A DNA stretch of 20,439 bases from Chloroflexota bacterium (GTDB lineage Bacteria > Chloroflexota > Chloroflexia > Thermomicrobiales > JADLAZ01): the NCBI GenBank assembly GCA_020849725.1, contig JADLAZ010000211.1, forward strand, positions 1 through 20,439, in the 5' to 3' direction. The notes below the pieces were generated by a model. It saw nothing but the letters and a program-made list of their open reading frames with translations. It searched no databases and had not been told where the DNA came from. This document shows positions 1 to 7,167 of this stretch, piece after piece. The translations under genes were made by a program, and so were the position numbers. Each line of letters starts with the position of its first letter. Positions within the stretch are counted from its first letter, which is position 1.

Positions 1-454
1 CCGAGCCGGCGACGAACAGGAGGGCGATGAACGGCAGTGCCGTGTACAGCAGCCGCTTCTCCTGCCGGGTCAGGCCGGGAGCCATGAACCGGATCACCTG
101 ATAGGCGATCAAGGGCAGACTGAGCGCGACGCCGATGTACAGCGAGACCTTGAGATAGGTGACGATGCCTTCGGTCGGGTCGATGACGGTGAGCCGACAA
201 TCGGCCTCGCCCGGCGGGCAGGTCTGCCGCGCCAGGTAATCGAGCACCTGCTGGGCGACCATCGCGCCAAGGACGAAGCCAGCCACCAGGCCGAGTACTG
301 CTTTGACCAGCCGGTCGCGCAGCTCGAACAGGTGCTCGCGCAGCGTCATCACGCCGCCATCACCCATGTCGTCTGACATGACGGCTGGGGCGGTCGGCAG
401 CGTGTCGGTCACATTCGACGTGCTGGACGGGCGTTCCGAGGTTAGATCGGCCAC
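1..454 (-). CDS. tatC: TatC, twin-arginine translocase subunit (partial, C-terminus outside window)
   Basis: Inner-membrane receptor subunit of the Tat pathway, which exports folded proteins with twin-arginine signals. Only about 151 codons are present; the 3' part lies beyond base 1. The family signature HLFELRDRL is at residues 41-49. It is followed by a first membrane segment (about 50-67), an external loop containing the usual DPTEGIVTYLK stretch, a second membrane segment, and the conserved APGLTRQEKR loop before the third segment. I chose the GTG at 454 because AGGAG (463-467) lies 8 bases upstream. ATGs at 379 and 349 are alternatives; the last begins exactly at MTLREH, where many homologues start. 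The GTG start gives a Ser/Thr/Pro-rich N-tail of 35 residues. The external loop carries two cysteines (C79, C86), which is not typical. The gene follows acpP in the same direction after 95 bases. The identity is certain; the exact start is not. Confidence 0.95.
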   Translation of the reverse strand, partial: MADLTSERPSSTSNVTDTLPTAPAVMSDDMGDGGVMTLREHLFELRDRLVKAVLGLVAGFVLGAMVAQQVLDYLARQTCPPGEADCRLTVIDPTEGIVTYLKVSLYIGVALSLPLIAYQVIRFMAPGLTRQEKRLLYTALPFIALLFVAGS

Positions 455-478
455 AGCCTGCGCTCCTGACCAACCACG

Positions 479-500
479 GCGCGGCGCGACCCGGCCGCGC
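479..500 (-). other. GC hairpin between acpP and tatC
   Basis: A perfect 7-bp inverted repeat (GCGCGGC / GCCGCGC) encloses an 8-base loop in the leader of tatC. No run of T follows on the minus strand, so an intrinsic terminator is unlikely. It may be a processing or attenuating structure, or chance in GC-rich DNA. Confidence 0.25.
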
Positions 501-549
501 GTCTCTTGGCCTATGTACGCGCCGGCCGGCAGGCTAGATGCGAACCCGC

Positions 550-795
550 TCAGCCCTGATGCTCGACGATGTAGTCCACCGCGTCGGTGACGGTCGTGAT
601 CTGCTCGGCGTCCTCATCGGAGATCTCGACGCCGAACTCTTCCTCCAGCGACATGATCAGTTCGACCAGGTCCAGAGAGTCGGCATTGAGGTCCTCGACG
701 AACGAGGCCTCCATGGTGACGTCTTCCTCATCGACGCCGAGTTGCTCGACGACGATGCCCTTCAACTTCTGAAAGATCTCCTCTTGCGACGCCAC
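550..795 (-). CDS. acpP: Acyl carrier protein
   Basis: Small acidic carrier that holds growing acyl chains on a 4'-phosphopantetheine arm during type II fatty acid synthesis in the cytoplasm. The product is 81 residues, the usual family length. The attachment motif [17 protein letters not shown] is present, with the modified serine at residue 40, and the C-terminal helix pattern ([19 protein letters not shown]) is standard. I chose the GTG at 795 because a full AGGAGG lies 6 bases upstream; an upstream in-frame GTG at 813 would place the Shine-Dalgarno sequence inside the gene. No fab genes are adjacent. The neighbours are nusB upstream and tatC downstream, and a separate promoter sits across the nusB stop, so expression may be independent of the genes before it. 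Confidence 0.97.
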   Translation of the reverse strand: MASQEEIFQKLKGIVVEQLGVDEEDVTMEASFVEDLNADSLDLVELIMSLEEEFGVEISDEDAEQITTVTDAVDYIVEHQG

Positions 796-857
796 TCCTG
801 CCCTCCTCAGCACCTGTCAGCACTCACCCGCCCACAGTAGCGCGGGAGGCCCACCGT

Positions 858-885
858 AGTATCCACGCCGGACCCTTGATGTCAA
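858..885 (-). promoter_or_regulatory. Sigma-70-type promoter for acpP
   Basis: On the minus strand a perfect -35 TTGACA (880-885) is followed after 16 bases by GATACT (858-863). The -35 lies immediately downstream of the nusB stop codon (888-890). The predicted transcript starts near 851, giving a leader of about 55 bases before the acpP GTG. Confidence 0.6.
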
Positions 886-887
886 CG

Positions 888-1382
888 TCACGACTCAGCT
901 GTCGGTTCGGTTGTCGCCGCAGTCGCGTGGCGCGCGATCCAGTCGTCCCGGCCCGCGGCGATGGTGCCGAGTACACCATTGACGAACCGACTGGAGCTGT
1001 CACTACCGTACACCTTGGCGATCTCGACTGCCTCATTAATGGCCGCCTTGTATGGTACCGCCGGCTCCAACAGCACCTCATAAACAGCCAGACGTAGGAT
1101 ACTCTTGTCGATCTTGGCCATCTGCGCCAGCGGCCAGGTCGGCGCCGCCGCCGCAATGAGCGGATCGATCTCGTCGAGGTGGGCGGTGACGCCCGCCGTC
1201 AACCGCCGAGCAAACGTCGCCGTTGCCCGTGGATAGGCATCATCGCCCAGCAGCCGCTCCAGCACACTGTCCGTCTCATGGCGGGCCAGGTCCGCCTCGT
1301 AGAGCGCCTGCATCGCCAGGATGCGCGCTTGCCGGCGGGTCTCCTGCGGCGCCATGGCAGCAGTGGTGTCGTCAACGTTCAT
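888..1382 (-). CDS. nusB: Transcription antitermination factor NusB
   Basis: RNA-binding factor that joins NusE (S10) on boxA to prevent premature termination of rRNA transcription. The 164-residue protein is all-helical in pattern and carries the family hallmarks. RRQARILAMQALYEAD lies at 16-31, MAKIDKSILRLAVYELL-type sequence at 88-105 (here AVYEVLLEP), then VPYKAAINEAVEIAKVYGS (109-127) and RFVNGVLGTI (132-141). It has a slightly long N-terminus (15 extra residues) and an Ala/Thr-rich tail. The ATG at 1382 has only a weak GAGA element in front. The gene lies 58 bases after accC in the same direction and 92 bases before acpP. Co-transcription with accC is plausible but not proven. Confidence 0.96.
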   Translation of the reverse strand: MNVDDTTAAMAPQETRRQARILAMQALYEADLARHETDSVLERLLGDDAYPRATATFARRLTAGVTAHLDEIDPLIAAAAPTWPLAQMAKIDKSILRLAVYEVLLEPAVPYKAAINEAVEIAKVYGSDSSSRFVNGVLGTIAAGRDDWIARHATAATTEPTAES

Positions 1383-1440
1383 CCGGTTCTCTCATCGCGA
1401 CGGCCGAACCATCGTGGCGTGCCGCCAGCAGTGGGTCAGG

Positions 1441-2820
1441 CTAGCCTGGCCCACCGGCGGCCGCTCCGACAGCCTGCTCGCTCAGGTACTGCTCGACGAA
1501 GCGGGTGTGCAACTCGCCCCGCCGGTAGCGTGGGTCGTCCAGGAGCGCCCGCTGGAAACTGGCCGTGGTAGCCACCCCGTCGACGACCAGCTCGTCGAGA
1601 GCGCGGGCGGTGCGGGTGATCGCCTCGTCGCGGTCGCCACCCCAGGCGATAATCTTGGCCAGCAGCGAGTCGTAGTGCGGTGGCACGTCGCAGCCGGGAT
1701 AGAGATGACTGTCGACGCGGATGCCGGGGCCGCCGGGGAGATGGAGTGCCCGCACGCGGCCGGCGGCCGGCTCGAAATCACGCGCTGGGTTCTCGGCCAG
1801 GATGCGCACCTCGACGGCGTGACCGGTCACCTGAAGGTCGCGTTGGCGCAGCGTCAGTGGCTGCCCGGCAGCGACCCGCAACTGCCACTTGACCAGGTCG
1901 ACGCCGGTGACGACCTCGGTCAGCCCGTGCTCGACCTGGATGCGAGTGTTGATCTCCAGGAAATAGTACCGACCGGCGCGGTCGACCAGGAATTCGACAG
2001 TGCCAGCGTTGGCGTAGCGCACAGCGCGCGCGCCCTTGACCGCAGCCGCCGCCAGGTCGCGCCGCAGTCGATCGCTGATGCCGATCGCCGGCGCCTCCTC
2101 AATGACCTTCTGCAGCCGGCGCTGGAGCGAGCACTCGCGCTCGCCCAGGCTGAGGACAGTCTGGCCGGCGGCATCGCCGAGGACCTGCACCTCGATGTGG
2201 CGCGGCTGCTCCAGGTACTTCTCCAGGTACATTTCACTGCTGCCGAAGGCGCCTTGTGCCTCGCTGCGCGCGATCGGCAGCGCGCGCACCAGCTCGCGCT
2301 CGTCGTGGGCAATGCGCTTGCCCCGGCCACCGCCGCCGGCCACCGCCTTGAGCATGACCGGGTAGCCGACGTGGCGCGCGGCCTGGATCGCCTCGGCCTC
2401 GCCGGCGATTGGTCGGTCGCTGCCGGGCAGAATTGGCAGGCCGGCGCGACGCATCGTCTCGCGCGCCACGGACTTGTCGCCCATCTTCTCGATGGTGTCC
2501 GGGCGCGGCCCGATGAAGACGAGACCGCAACGGGCGACGATCTCGGCGAAGTCGGCGTTCTCTGCCAGGAAACCGTAGCCGGGATGGAGCGCCTCGCAGC
2601 CCGTCAGTAGCGCCGCCTGGATGACGGCTGGCACGTTGCGATAGCTGCGATCGCTGGCAGGCGGCCCAATGCAGACCGCCTCGTCGGCGAGTTGCACCGG
2701 CAGCGAGTTGCGATCGGCCTGGCTGTAGGCCAGCACCGACCGCACGCCCAACTCGCGGCAGGCGCGGACAATGCGCAGGGCGATCTCGCCGCGATTGGCG
2801 ATCAGGACCTTCCGGAACAT
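1441..2820 (-). CDS. accC: Biotin carboxylase, acetyl-CoA carboxylase subunit
   Basis: ATP-dependent carboxylation of biotin on its carrier protein, the first half-reaction of acetyl-CoA (or propionyl-CoA) carboxylase. It has 459 residues, near the usual 445-450. The N-terminal fold begins MFRKVLIANRGEIALRI. ATP-grasp elements are K158, the glycine loop 162-165, and EINTRIQVEH with E288, N290, R292 and E296. R338 lies in GHAVEVRIL; these match the numbering of the E. coli enzyme. Two conserved places differ: the glycine-rich loop reads GGGGRGKR (K168, normally Met), and QVEH is followed by GLTE instead of the usual PVTE. No biotinyl carrier (accB) or carboxyltransferase gene is adjacent, so the partner must be elsewhere. 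The start lies 3 bases after the NIPSNAP gene's stop, which suggests coupled translation. It could also serve a propionyl- or pyruvate-type carboxylase. Confidence 0.93.
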   Translation of the reverse strand: MFRKVLIANRGEIALRIVRACRELGVRSVLAYSQADRNSLPVQLADEAVCIGPPASDRSYRNVPAVIQAALLTGCEALHPGYGFLAENADFAEIVARCGLVFIGPRPDTIEKMGDKSVARETMRRAGLPILPGSDRPIAGEAEAIQAARHVGYPVMLKAVAGGGGRGKRIAHDERELVRALPIARSEAQGAFGSSEMYLEKYLEQPRHIEVQVLGDAAGQTVLSLGERECSLQRRLQKVIEEAPAIGISDRLRRDLAAAAVKGARAVRYANAGTVEFLVDRAGRYYFLEINTRIQVEHGLTEVVTGVDLVKWQLRVAAGQPLTLRQRDLQVTGHAVEVRILAENPARDFEPAAGRVRALHLPGGPGIRVDSHLYPGCDVPPHYDSLLAKIIAWGGDRDEAITRTARALDELVVDGVATTASFQRALLDDPRYRRGELHTRFVEQYLSEQAVGAAAGGPG

Positions 2821-2823
2821 CCG

Positions 2824-3156
2824 CTACTGGAGGGGCGAGTAGTCGGTCGGCGTCATCAGCGGATTGAGCACCCGCGCGACAATCGGGCCGCCGTTTTCCG
2901 GCAACTCCGACGCTGCCCGCACCGCTTGCCACTCGGGATCGCTGGCGAACGCGCCCCACTTGCGGTCGCGCTCGGCCTCGCTCTCCCAGACGACGATGTA
3001 GGTCAGGCGCGTGTTGTCGCCCCACTTGTCGGTCCAGTACCCGAGGACCTTGATGTCATGGCGCTCGAAGAACTTCGTCGTGTGGTTGCGGAAGCGGTTG
3101 TTCCGCGCACCGAGCCGGCCTGGCGCGCACTCGTAGATGCGAAGCTCGTACAGCAC
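2824..3156 (-). CDS. NIPSNAP-family protein
   Basis: A 110-residue protein of the NIPSNAP group, which adopts the dimeric alpha/beta-barrel (ferredoxin-like) fold of the ABM superfamily. The signature opening is VLYELRIYECAPGRL. A helix around FRNHTTKFFERHDIKVLGYW, the strand LTYIVVWES and the motif ERDRKWGAFASDPEWQAVR follow; all are typical of the family. No biochemical role is established for bacterial members. I chose the GTG at 3156 because GGAGGG lies just upstream, and the protein then starts at the conserved strand. An ATG at 3171 (adding MEGAT) is possible but would overlap that site. It is the first gene after a good extended -10 promoter and ends 3 bases before accC. This hints at a shared mRNA, but I cannot infer a role in acyl-CoA carboxylation. 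Confidence 0.85.
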   Translation of the reverse strand: MLYELRIYECAPGRLGARNNRFRNHTTKFFERHDIKVLGYWTDKWGDNTRLTYIVVWESEAERDRKWGAFASDPEWQAVRAASELPENGGPIVARVLNPLMTPTDYSPLQ

Positions 3157-3218
3157 CGTTGCTCCCTCCATTGCCGGCGCGGCCCATCGCGATCGTCGCG
3201 CCCTGCGCGGCGCGGCAG

Positions 3219-3227
3219 AGTATAGCA
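3219..3227 (-). promoter_or_regulatory. Extended -10 promoter for the NIPSNAP-accC transcript
   Basis: The minus strand reads TGC-TATACT, an extended -10 element with five of six consensus bases in the hexamer. No convincing -35 lies 17 bases upstream, as is usual for this class. The transcript would start near 3212, about 55 bases before the NIPSNAP GTG. Confidence 0.6.
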
Positions 3228-3276
3228 CGGCTCATCGGCTGGGCATGGCAGCGCGCACCTTGCCCCCGCGCCAGAG

Positions 3277-3307
3277 CCGGACCAATCCGGAGCCGCCCCT
3301 CGCGGCT
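3277..3307 (-). terminator. Tandem hairpins after the CAP-protein gene
   Basis: Two adjacent inverted repeats follow the CAP gene stop by about 40 bases. One has a 6-bp stem AGCCGC/GCGGCT with a 5-base loop (3291-3307). The other has a 5-bp stem CCGGA/TCCGG with a 4-base loop (3277-3290). There is no U-tract. Their position between the stop at 3347 and the promoter at 3219 fits a terminator or 3'-end structure. Confidence 0.35.
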
Positions 3308-3346
3308 AATCCCTTCGCTCACCGGAGTGGGCGAGGATGTGGGCGC

Positions 3347-5056
3347 CTATTCCCGGCCGTAGCGCCACGCGTGGTAGTGACGACCGACATTGCCCATTTC
3401 GACCTGCCACTTGGCTGCGTTGGCCGGCGTGTAGGTCACCGCGCGCCGCTCAAAGAGCTGCACCAACACGTCCTGCTCCACGCCGTCGACCTTGGCGCGC
3501 ACCCAGTATGGCTCGGTCAGCGGGTAGCCGAGGACGTACTCCCAACGCGGCTCCAGGCGCCGCATCCAGTCCCAGAAGACTCCGGCGATGTTGTGGCCGA
3601 GCGGCTCGCTGTAGGCGCCGACCCGGGCCAACCGCCCCAGGCGCTCATCGATGCCGACCGCGCCGCCAGGCGCCAGCGTCGTCGTCAACGGCTGACCGAT
3701 GCGCGGCTCGGCGCGCCCCTCTGCCGGTGAGCGCGAGGCCAGCGCGCCGAAGTCGGCGTAGGTTGGCGTCAGTCCCGATCCGCCGTCGCCGGCTACCGAC
3801 ACGCCGGCTGGCGGTCGTCCCTCCCACGCCCGATGCCCGGTCTGGACCTGACCGGTGACCATCTCCTGCACGAGCAGCCCGGTCGTCACGTACCAGACGC
3901 TGTCGGCGCTCGCGGCCGGGTCGGTGATCTCCATCCGGCTCTTGTCGAAATAGTAGACGGCGCGCTCACCGCCGGGAGCGTCGGCGTAGCGCTCGCGGCG
4001 CTGGACGAAGACATCCGGCCCCCACAGCCAGATGGTGTCGGCCGTGGCCGCCGCGCGGCCGTCCGAGCGCAGCCACAGGTCGCGCACCGCCGGCGCGGCC
4101 GCGGTGATCCCAGGCGGCGGCCGCACCGCGCCGCGCCCACGTGTCTCGCGCGTGGGCGCGGCCGGCGGGGGCGTGGCGGTCGGGCGTGGAGGGCCAGCGC
4201 CGACCGTCGTGAACGACCACTGTCGCGTGAGGGCCGCCCCATCGGCCACACCACGCACGCTGACCATGTAGGTCGTGCCGCCGGCCAGCGGCGCCGTTGC
4301 CGCGATCAGGAACGCCCGCCGGCTGTGCCAGCCCGTGCCCTGGCGCGCGATGATCGGCACGCTCTCGCCTCCGGCGGTCGTTAAGGTTGCCACCTCCAGG
4401 CTGAGTGCGCCGGCGCCGAAGTAGGCCAGCGTCACCGGGTGACCGACCGGGTAGCGCTGGCCGGGAAACGGGTTGGGCGACTCGCCCGAGTAGCTGAGGC
4501 CGGCGTCGGTCGCGCCGTCGACTGGCCAGGCGACCCAGGCCGGCGACGCGGTCGTGGCCCAGCGCGGCGTGCCGACCAGGATGACGTCGAAGCGCGCGCC
4601 GACCTCATTGACGACACCGACGCCGATGTCGCCGTAGCGCGGGTCGAGCAGCGGCAGCCGGTGGTTGATGGTGCCGATGTGCCAGCGCAGGCTGGCCAGC
4701 AGATCGCCAGTCAGGCCGACATTCTCGTTGACGCTGCGCGCTGGGTAGCCGGCGGCGACAGCGCGGTCCTCCGGCTCGACGCCGGTGAAGCCGGGCCGGC
4801 CGGGCTGTTGCTGATGCAGGCCCATGCCGGCCAGGGCTGGGTCGTCGCGGTTGAGGCGGTAGTAGTCAGCGTGGCTCTGGGCGGCGCGTTGGAGCGCCGG
4901 GTGCAGCGTCAACGGCGCGATGCCAGCCCGCGCCCGCCAGGCGTTGACGAGCGCGACCGCGTCGGCGGCGGCATCGGCGGCCCGCGCCGGCTGGCCGGGC
5001 GGCGCCAGCGCCAGCACCAGCAGCGCTGCCAGCCCGACGAGCGCGTGCCGCAGCAT
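3347..5056 (-). CDS. Secreted CAP-domain protein with Ig-like and C-terminal surface modules
   Basis: A 569-residue exported protein of unknown substrate. Residues 1-27 form a signal peptide (MLRHALVGLAALLVLALAPPGQPARA). Residues about 30-165 are a CAP/SCP domain with the usual cavity residues H62 (QSHADYY), E111 (NENVGL) and H132 (INHRLPLLDPRYGDIGVG). Residues about 195-286 look like a bacterial Ig-type fold ending QWSFTTVG. A Pro/Thr/Arg linker follows (287-316). The C-terminal part contains YYFDKSRMEITDP...VTTGLLVQEM, and residues 494-559 carry the same GYPL-FERR-YTP-MGNVG pattern as the SGNH protein at 17021. I chose the ATG at 5056 because GGGAG (5062-5066) lies 5 bases upstream; an in-frame GTG at 5068 would leave that site inside the gene. 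A cell-wall or extracellular role is inferred. Confidence is high for the CAP domain and low for function. Confidence 0.88.
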   Translation of the reverse strand: MLRHALVGLAALLVLALAPPGQPARAADAAADAVALVNAWRARAGIAPLTLHPALQRAAQSHADYYRLNRDDPALAGMGLHQQQPGRPGFTGVEPEDRAVAAGYPARSVNENVGLTGDLLASLRWHIGTINHRLPLLDPRYGDIGVGVVNEVGARFDVILVGTPRWATTASPAWVAWPVDGATDAGLSYSGESPNPFPGQRYPVGHPVTLAYFGAGALSLEVATLTTAGGESVPIIARQGTGWHSRRAFLIAATAPLAGGTTYMVSVRGVADGAALTRQWSFTTVGAGPPRPTATPPPAAPTRETRGRGAVRPPPGITAAAPAVRDLWLRSDGRAAATADTIWLWGPDVFVQRRERYADAPGGERAVYYFDKSRMEITDPAASADSVWYVTTGLLVQEMVTGQVQTGHRAWEGRPPAGVSVAGDGGSGLTPTYADFGALASRSPAEGRAEPRIGQPLTTTLAPGGAVGIDERLGRLARVGAYSEPLGHNIAGVFWDWMRRLEPRWEYVLGYPLTEPYWVRAKVDGVEQDVLVQLFERRAVTYTPANAAKWQVEMGNVGRHYHAWRYGRE

Positions 5057-5243
5057 GGCGTCTCCCACTATCGACCTTCATCGAGTACCGGCACGTCTGC
5101 GTGATGGACCGTCAACCGGACAACGGCGCTGGTCATGGCAGGTTCCCCTGCTGGCGGTCGGGCGTTGGCCTGGCGCACCGCAGCGCCGTCGACCGGCCTG
5201 AGCCGACGCCACACCTGAGGCCGGCTCGTCCGGCCACCGGTGA

Positions 5244-5271
5244 TTGACAAATGCCGCGCCCCACGAATAAT
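5244..5271 (+). promoter_or_regulatory. Sigma-70-type promoter for the MFS exporter
   Basis: A perfect -35 TTGACA (5244-5249), a 16-base spacer and a -10 AATAAT (5266-5271, five of six consensus). Transcription would start near 5278, leaving an unusually long leader of about 178 bases before the MFS start codon. Confidence 0.65.
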
Positions 5272-5347
5272 GAGGCGTGACCGTAGTGATGGTCATGGCG
5301 TCAAGCGAGTGGTGTTCACAGTTCCATCGCCGGGCAGCCAGCGCCTT

Positions 5348-5400
5348 CGCGGGCGCCCGGCCAGTGGCGCTGCTGGCGGACGGCTGGCGCGGGCGCCCGG
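5348..5400. repeat. Two identical GC palindromes 40 bases apart in the MFS leader
   Basis: The 13-mer CGCGGGCGCCCGG occurs at 5348-5360 and again at 5388-5400. Each contains the perfect 10-base palindrome CGGGCGCCCG. The 40-base spacing is near four helical turns. They lie downstream of the predicted start site, where a repressor or RNA hairpins could act. Confidence 0.5.
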
Positions 5401-5455
5401 CGCGCGGCTGACCATCGACTCACTGACCTCATGACCAGACGCGAAGGCAGGACCG

Positions 5456-7027
5456 ATGCGACGGCTCGACTACAAGTGGCAGGTGCTCATCGTCATCGCG
5501 CTGGGTACCTTCATGGTGGTGCTCGATACGACGATCGTCAACATCGCCCTGCCGCGCATCATCACCATCTTCGGCTCGACGGTGGATCAGGCGCAGCTCG
5601 TCCTCACCGGCTACATGCTGGCGCTGGCGACGATCATGCCGGCCACACCGTTCCTGAGTCAGCGGCTCGGCACGAAGCGCCTGTATCTGGTGACGATGGC
5701 GCTCTTCACCATCGGCTCCATGCTGTGCGGCCTGGCCTGGAGCATCCCCAGCCTGGTCGTCGCACGGGTCTTGCAGGGCCTGGGCGGGGGCATGATCCAG
5801 CCACTGGGCATGGCGATGCTCTTCCGCGTGGCGCCGCCTGAGCAGCGGGGCACGCTCATGGGCATCTACGCTTTGCCGGTGATGGTCGCCCCTATCCTTG
5901 GGCCAACGCTCGGTGGCTATCTGGTCGAGTATGTTGACTGGCGCTGGGTCTTCTTTCTGAACCTGCCAGTCGGCATCCTGGCGATCCTGATGGGGCTGTT
6001 GCTGCTGCGCGAGACGCCGATCGTCCGCGGCGTGCGTTTCGACGCGGTCGGATTCGTGCTGGCGGCGCTGTGCTCCGGCGGCGCGTTGCTGGCGCTGACT
6101 GAAGCGCCGGAGAAGGGTTGGACCGACCCGCGCGTCGTCGGTCTGCTCACGCTGGCGCTCGTCACCCTGCCGCTCTTCATCTGGTGGGAGTTGCGCACCC
6201 CACAGCCGCTGCTCAATCTGCGCTTGTTCGCCATCCGGGACTTCTCCATCGGCGCCTTCGTCAACTTTGTGGCGACGATCTCGCTCTTTGGCGCGATCTT
6301 CCTGCTGCCGGTCTTCTTGCAGAACGTGCGTGGCATGGGGGCGATGGAGACCGGCCTGCTGCTCTTTCCCCAGGCGCTCGCCAGCGCGGTGACGATCGTC
6401 CTGGGCGGGCGCCTCTACGATCGCGTCGGGCCGCGCCCGCTCCTGTTCGTTGGCATGCTCGCGCTGGCGGCCTCTACCTGGCAGTTGGCCAAGCTCGACC
6501 TCACCACGCCGGATGACGAAATCCGGCTACTGCTCGTCGTGCGTGGGGCCGCGATGGGCCTGACGATGATGCCGGCGATGACGGCCTGGTTGGCGTCGGC
6601 CCCGCCGAGCCAGACGAGTGCCGCCTCGGCGCTGAATAACGTGTTGCGCCAGCTCTTCGGGGCCTTTGGGACGGCCATCTTCGCCACGATTCTGCACAAC
6701 CGCGCGATCTACCATCAGGCAATGCTCGCGATGTTCCTGCAGCCGGACTCAGTTGCGGTTATGCAAGCGCTCGGCCAGGGGCAGCAGTTCCTGATCGGCC
6801 ATGGGCTGAACCTCGATCAGGCCCGCCAGGTCATCGTCGGCCTGTTGGCCAGCCAGATCAGCCTGGCGGCGACGGTACGGGCCTTCGATGACTGCTTCAC
6901 GATCGCGGCCGTCGCCGCCTTGCTCGGGATCATGCCAGCGATGCTCCTTGGCAAGCCCGCTGCCAGAACGCCTGCAGGCGCGCCTGACCAACGGGCGCAG
7001 CATGCCGCGTCCCTGGCGAGCGAATAG
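5456..7027 (+). CDS. DHA2-family (EmrB/QacA-type) MFS drug exporter
   Basis: Proton-coupled multidrug or metabolite exporter in the cytoplasmic membrane. It has 523 residues with about 14 hydrophobic segments, the usual size for this 14-helix family. The first helix carries FMVVLDTTIVNIALP (19-33, with D24). LQGLGGGMIQPLG (106-118) and the antiporter motif C in helix 5 (APILGPTLGGYL, 145-156) follow, then the EmrB hallmark WRWVFFLNLPVG (162-173). A hydrophilic cytoplasmic tail ends the protein. The ATG at 5456 has AAGG/AGGA elements upstream. No membrane-fusion partner (EmrA/HlyD) or TetR/MarR regulator gene is adjacent. The gene therefore probably works alone, and regulation, if local, would rest on the long leader with its palindromes. 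The substrate cannot be predicted. Confidence 0.92.
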   Translation: MRRLDYKWQVLIVIALGTFMVVLDTTIVNIALPRIITIFGSTVDQAQLVLTGYMLALATIMPATPFLSQRLGTKRLYLVTMALFTIGSMLCGLAWSIPSLVVARVLQGLGGGMIQPLGMAMLFRVAPPEQRGTLMGIYALPVMVAPILGPTLGGYLVEYVDWRWVFFLNLPVGILAILMGLLLLRETPIVRGVRFDAVGFVLAALCSGGALLALTEAPEKGWTDPRVVGLLTLALVTLPLFIWWELRTPQPLLNLRLFAIRDFSIGAFVNFVATISLFGAIFLLPVFLQNVRGMGAMETGLLLFPQALASAVTIVLGGRLYDRVGPRPLLFVGMLALAASTWQLAKLDLTTPDDEIRLLLVVRGAAMGLTMMPAMTAWLASAPPSQTSAASALNNVLRQLFGAFGTAIFATILHNRAIYHQAMLAMFLQPDSVAVMQALGQGQQFLIGHGLNLDQARQVIVGLLASQISLAATVRAFDDCFTIAAVAALLGIMPAMLLGKPAARTPAGAPDQRAQHAASLASE

Positions 7028-7044
7028 GAACCGCGCGGCCGGGA

Positions 7045-7071
7045 GACGCCACCTGTGCCTGAGATGGCGTC
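7045..7071. terminator. Weak hairpin between convergent MFS and rtcB genes
   Basis: A perfect 7-bp inverted repeat GACGCCA/TGGCGTC with a 13-base loop lies 18 bases after the MFS stop. It could end transcription from either side. It lacks a U-tract and its loop is large, so the call is tentative. Confidence 0.3.
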
Positions 7072-7167
7072 ACATGGCGGCGGCGCGCAGCTGCCGGCGC
7101 TCCGCGGTTGTCAGCCGCGCGCCGTGCAGCGGCGATGGGACCGGCGCAGCCTTGCCCCGGCGCACCG

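Larger units (their letters stand above)
5057..5455. other. Intergenic region between divergent CAP and MFS genes
   Basis: This 399-base stretch has no convincing gene. It holds a sigma-70-type promoter for the MFS gene, a pair of GC palindromes, and a possible 22-codon minus-strand ORF (5068-5136; MTSAVVRLTVHHADVPVLDEGR). That ORF ends 11 bases before the CAP start and has a weak GGGGAA site, so I do not call it as a gene. No promoter for the CAP gene could be assigned with confidence. Confidence 0.6.

Noticed and set aside
1321..2610. 429-codon plus-strand frame opposite accC
   Set aside because: Antisense shadow of a conserved biotin carboxylase with all catalytic residues; no motif of its own.
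5068..5136. 22-codon ORF just upstream of the CAP gene, possible leader peptide
   Set aside because: Weak ribosome-binding site, no promoter assigned, no attenuator-like hairpins or codon run; may be chance.
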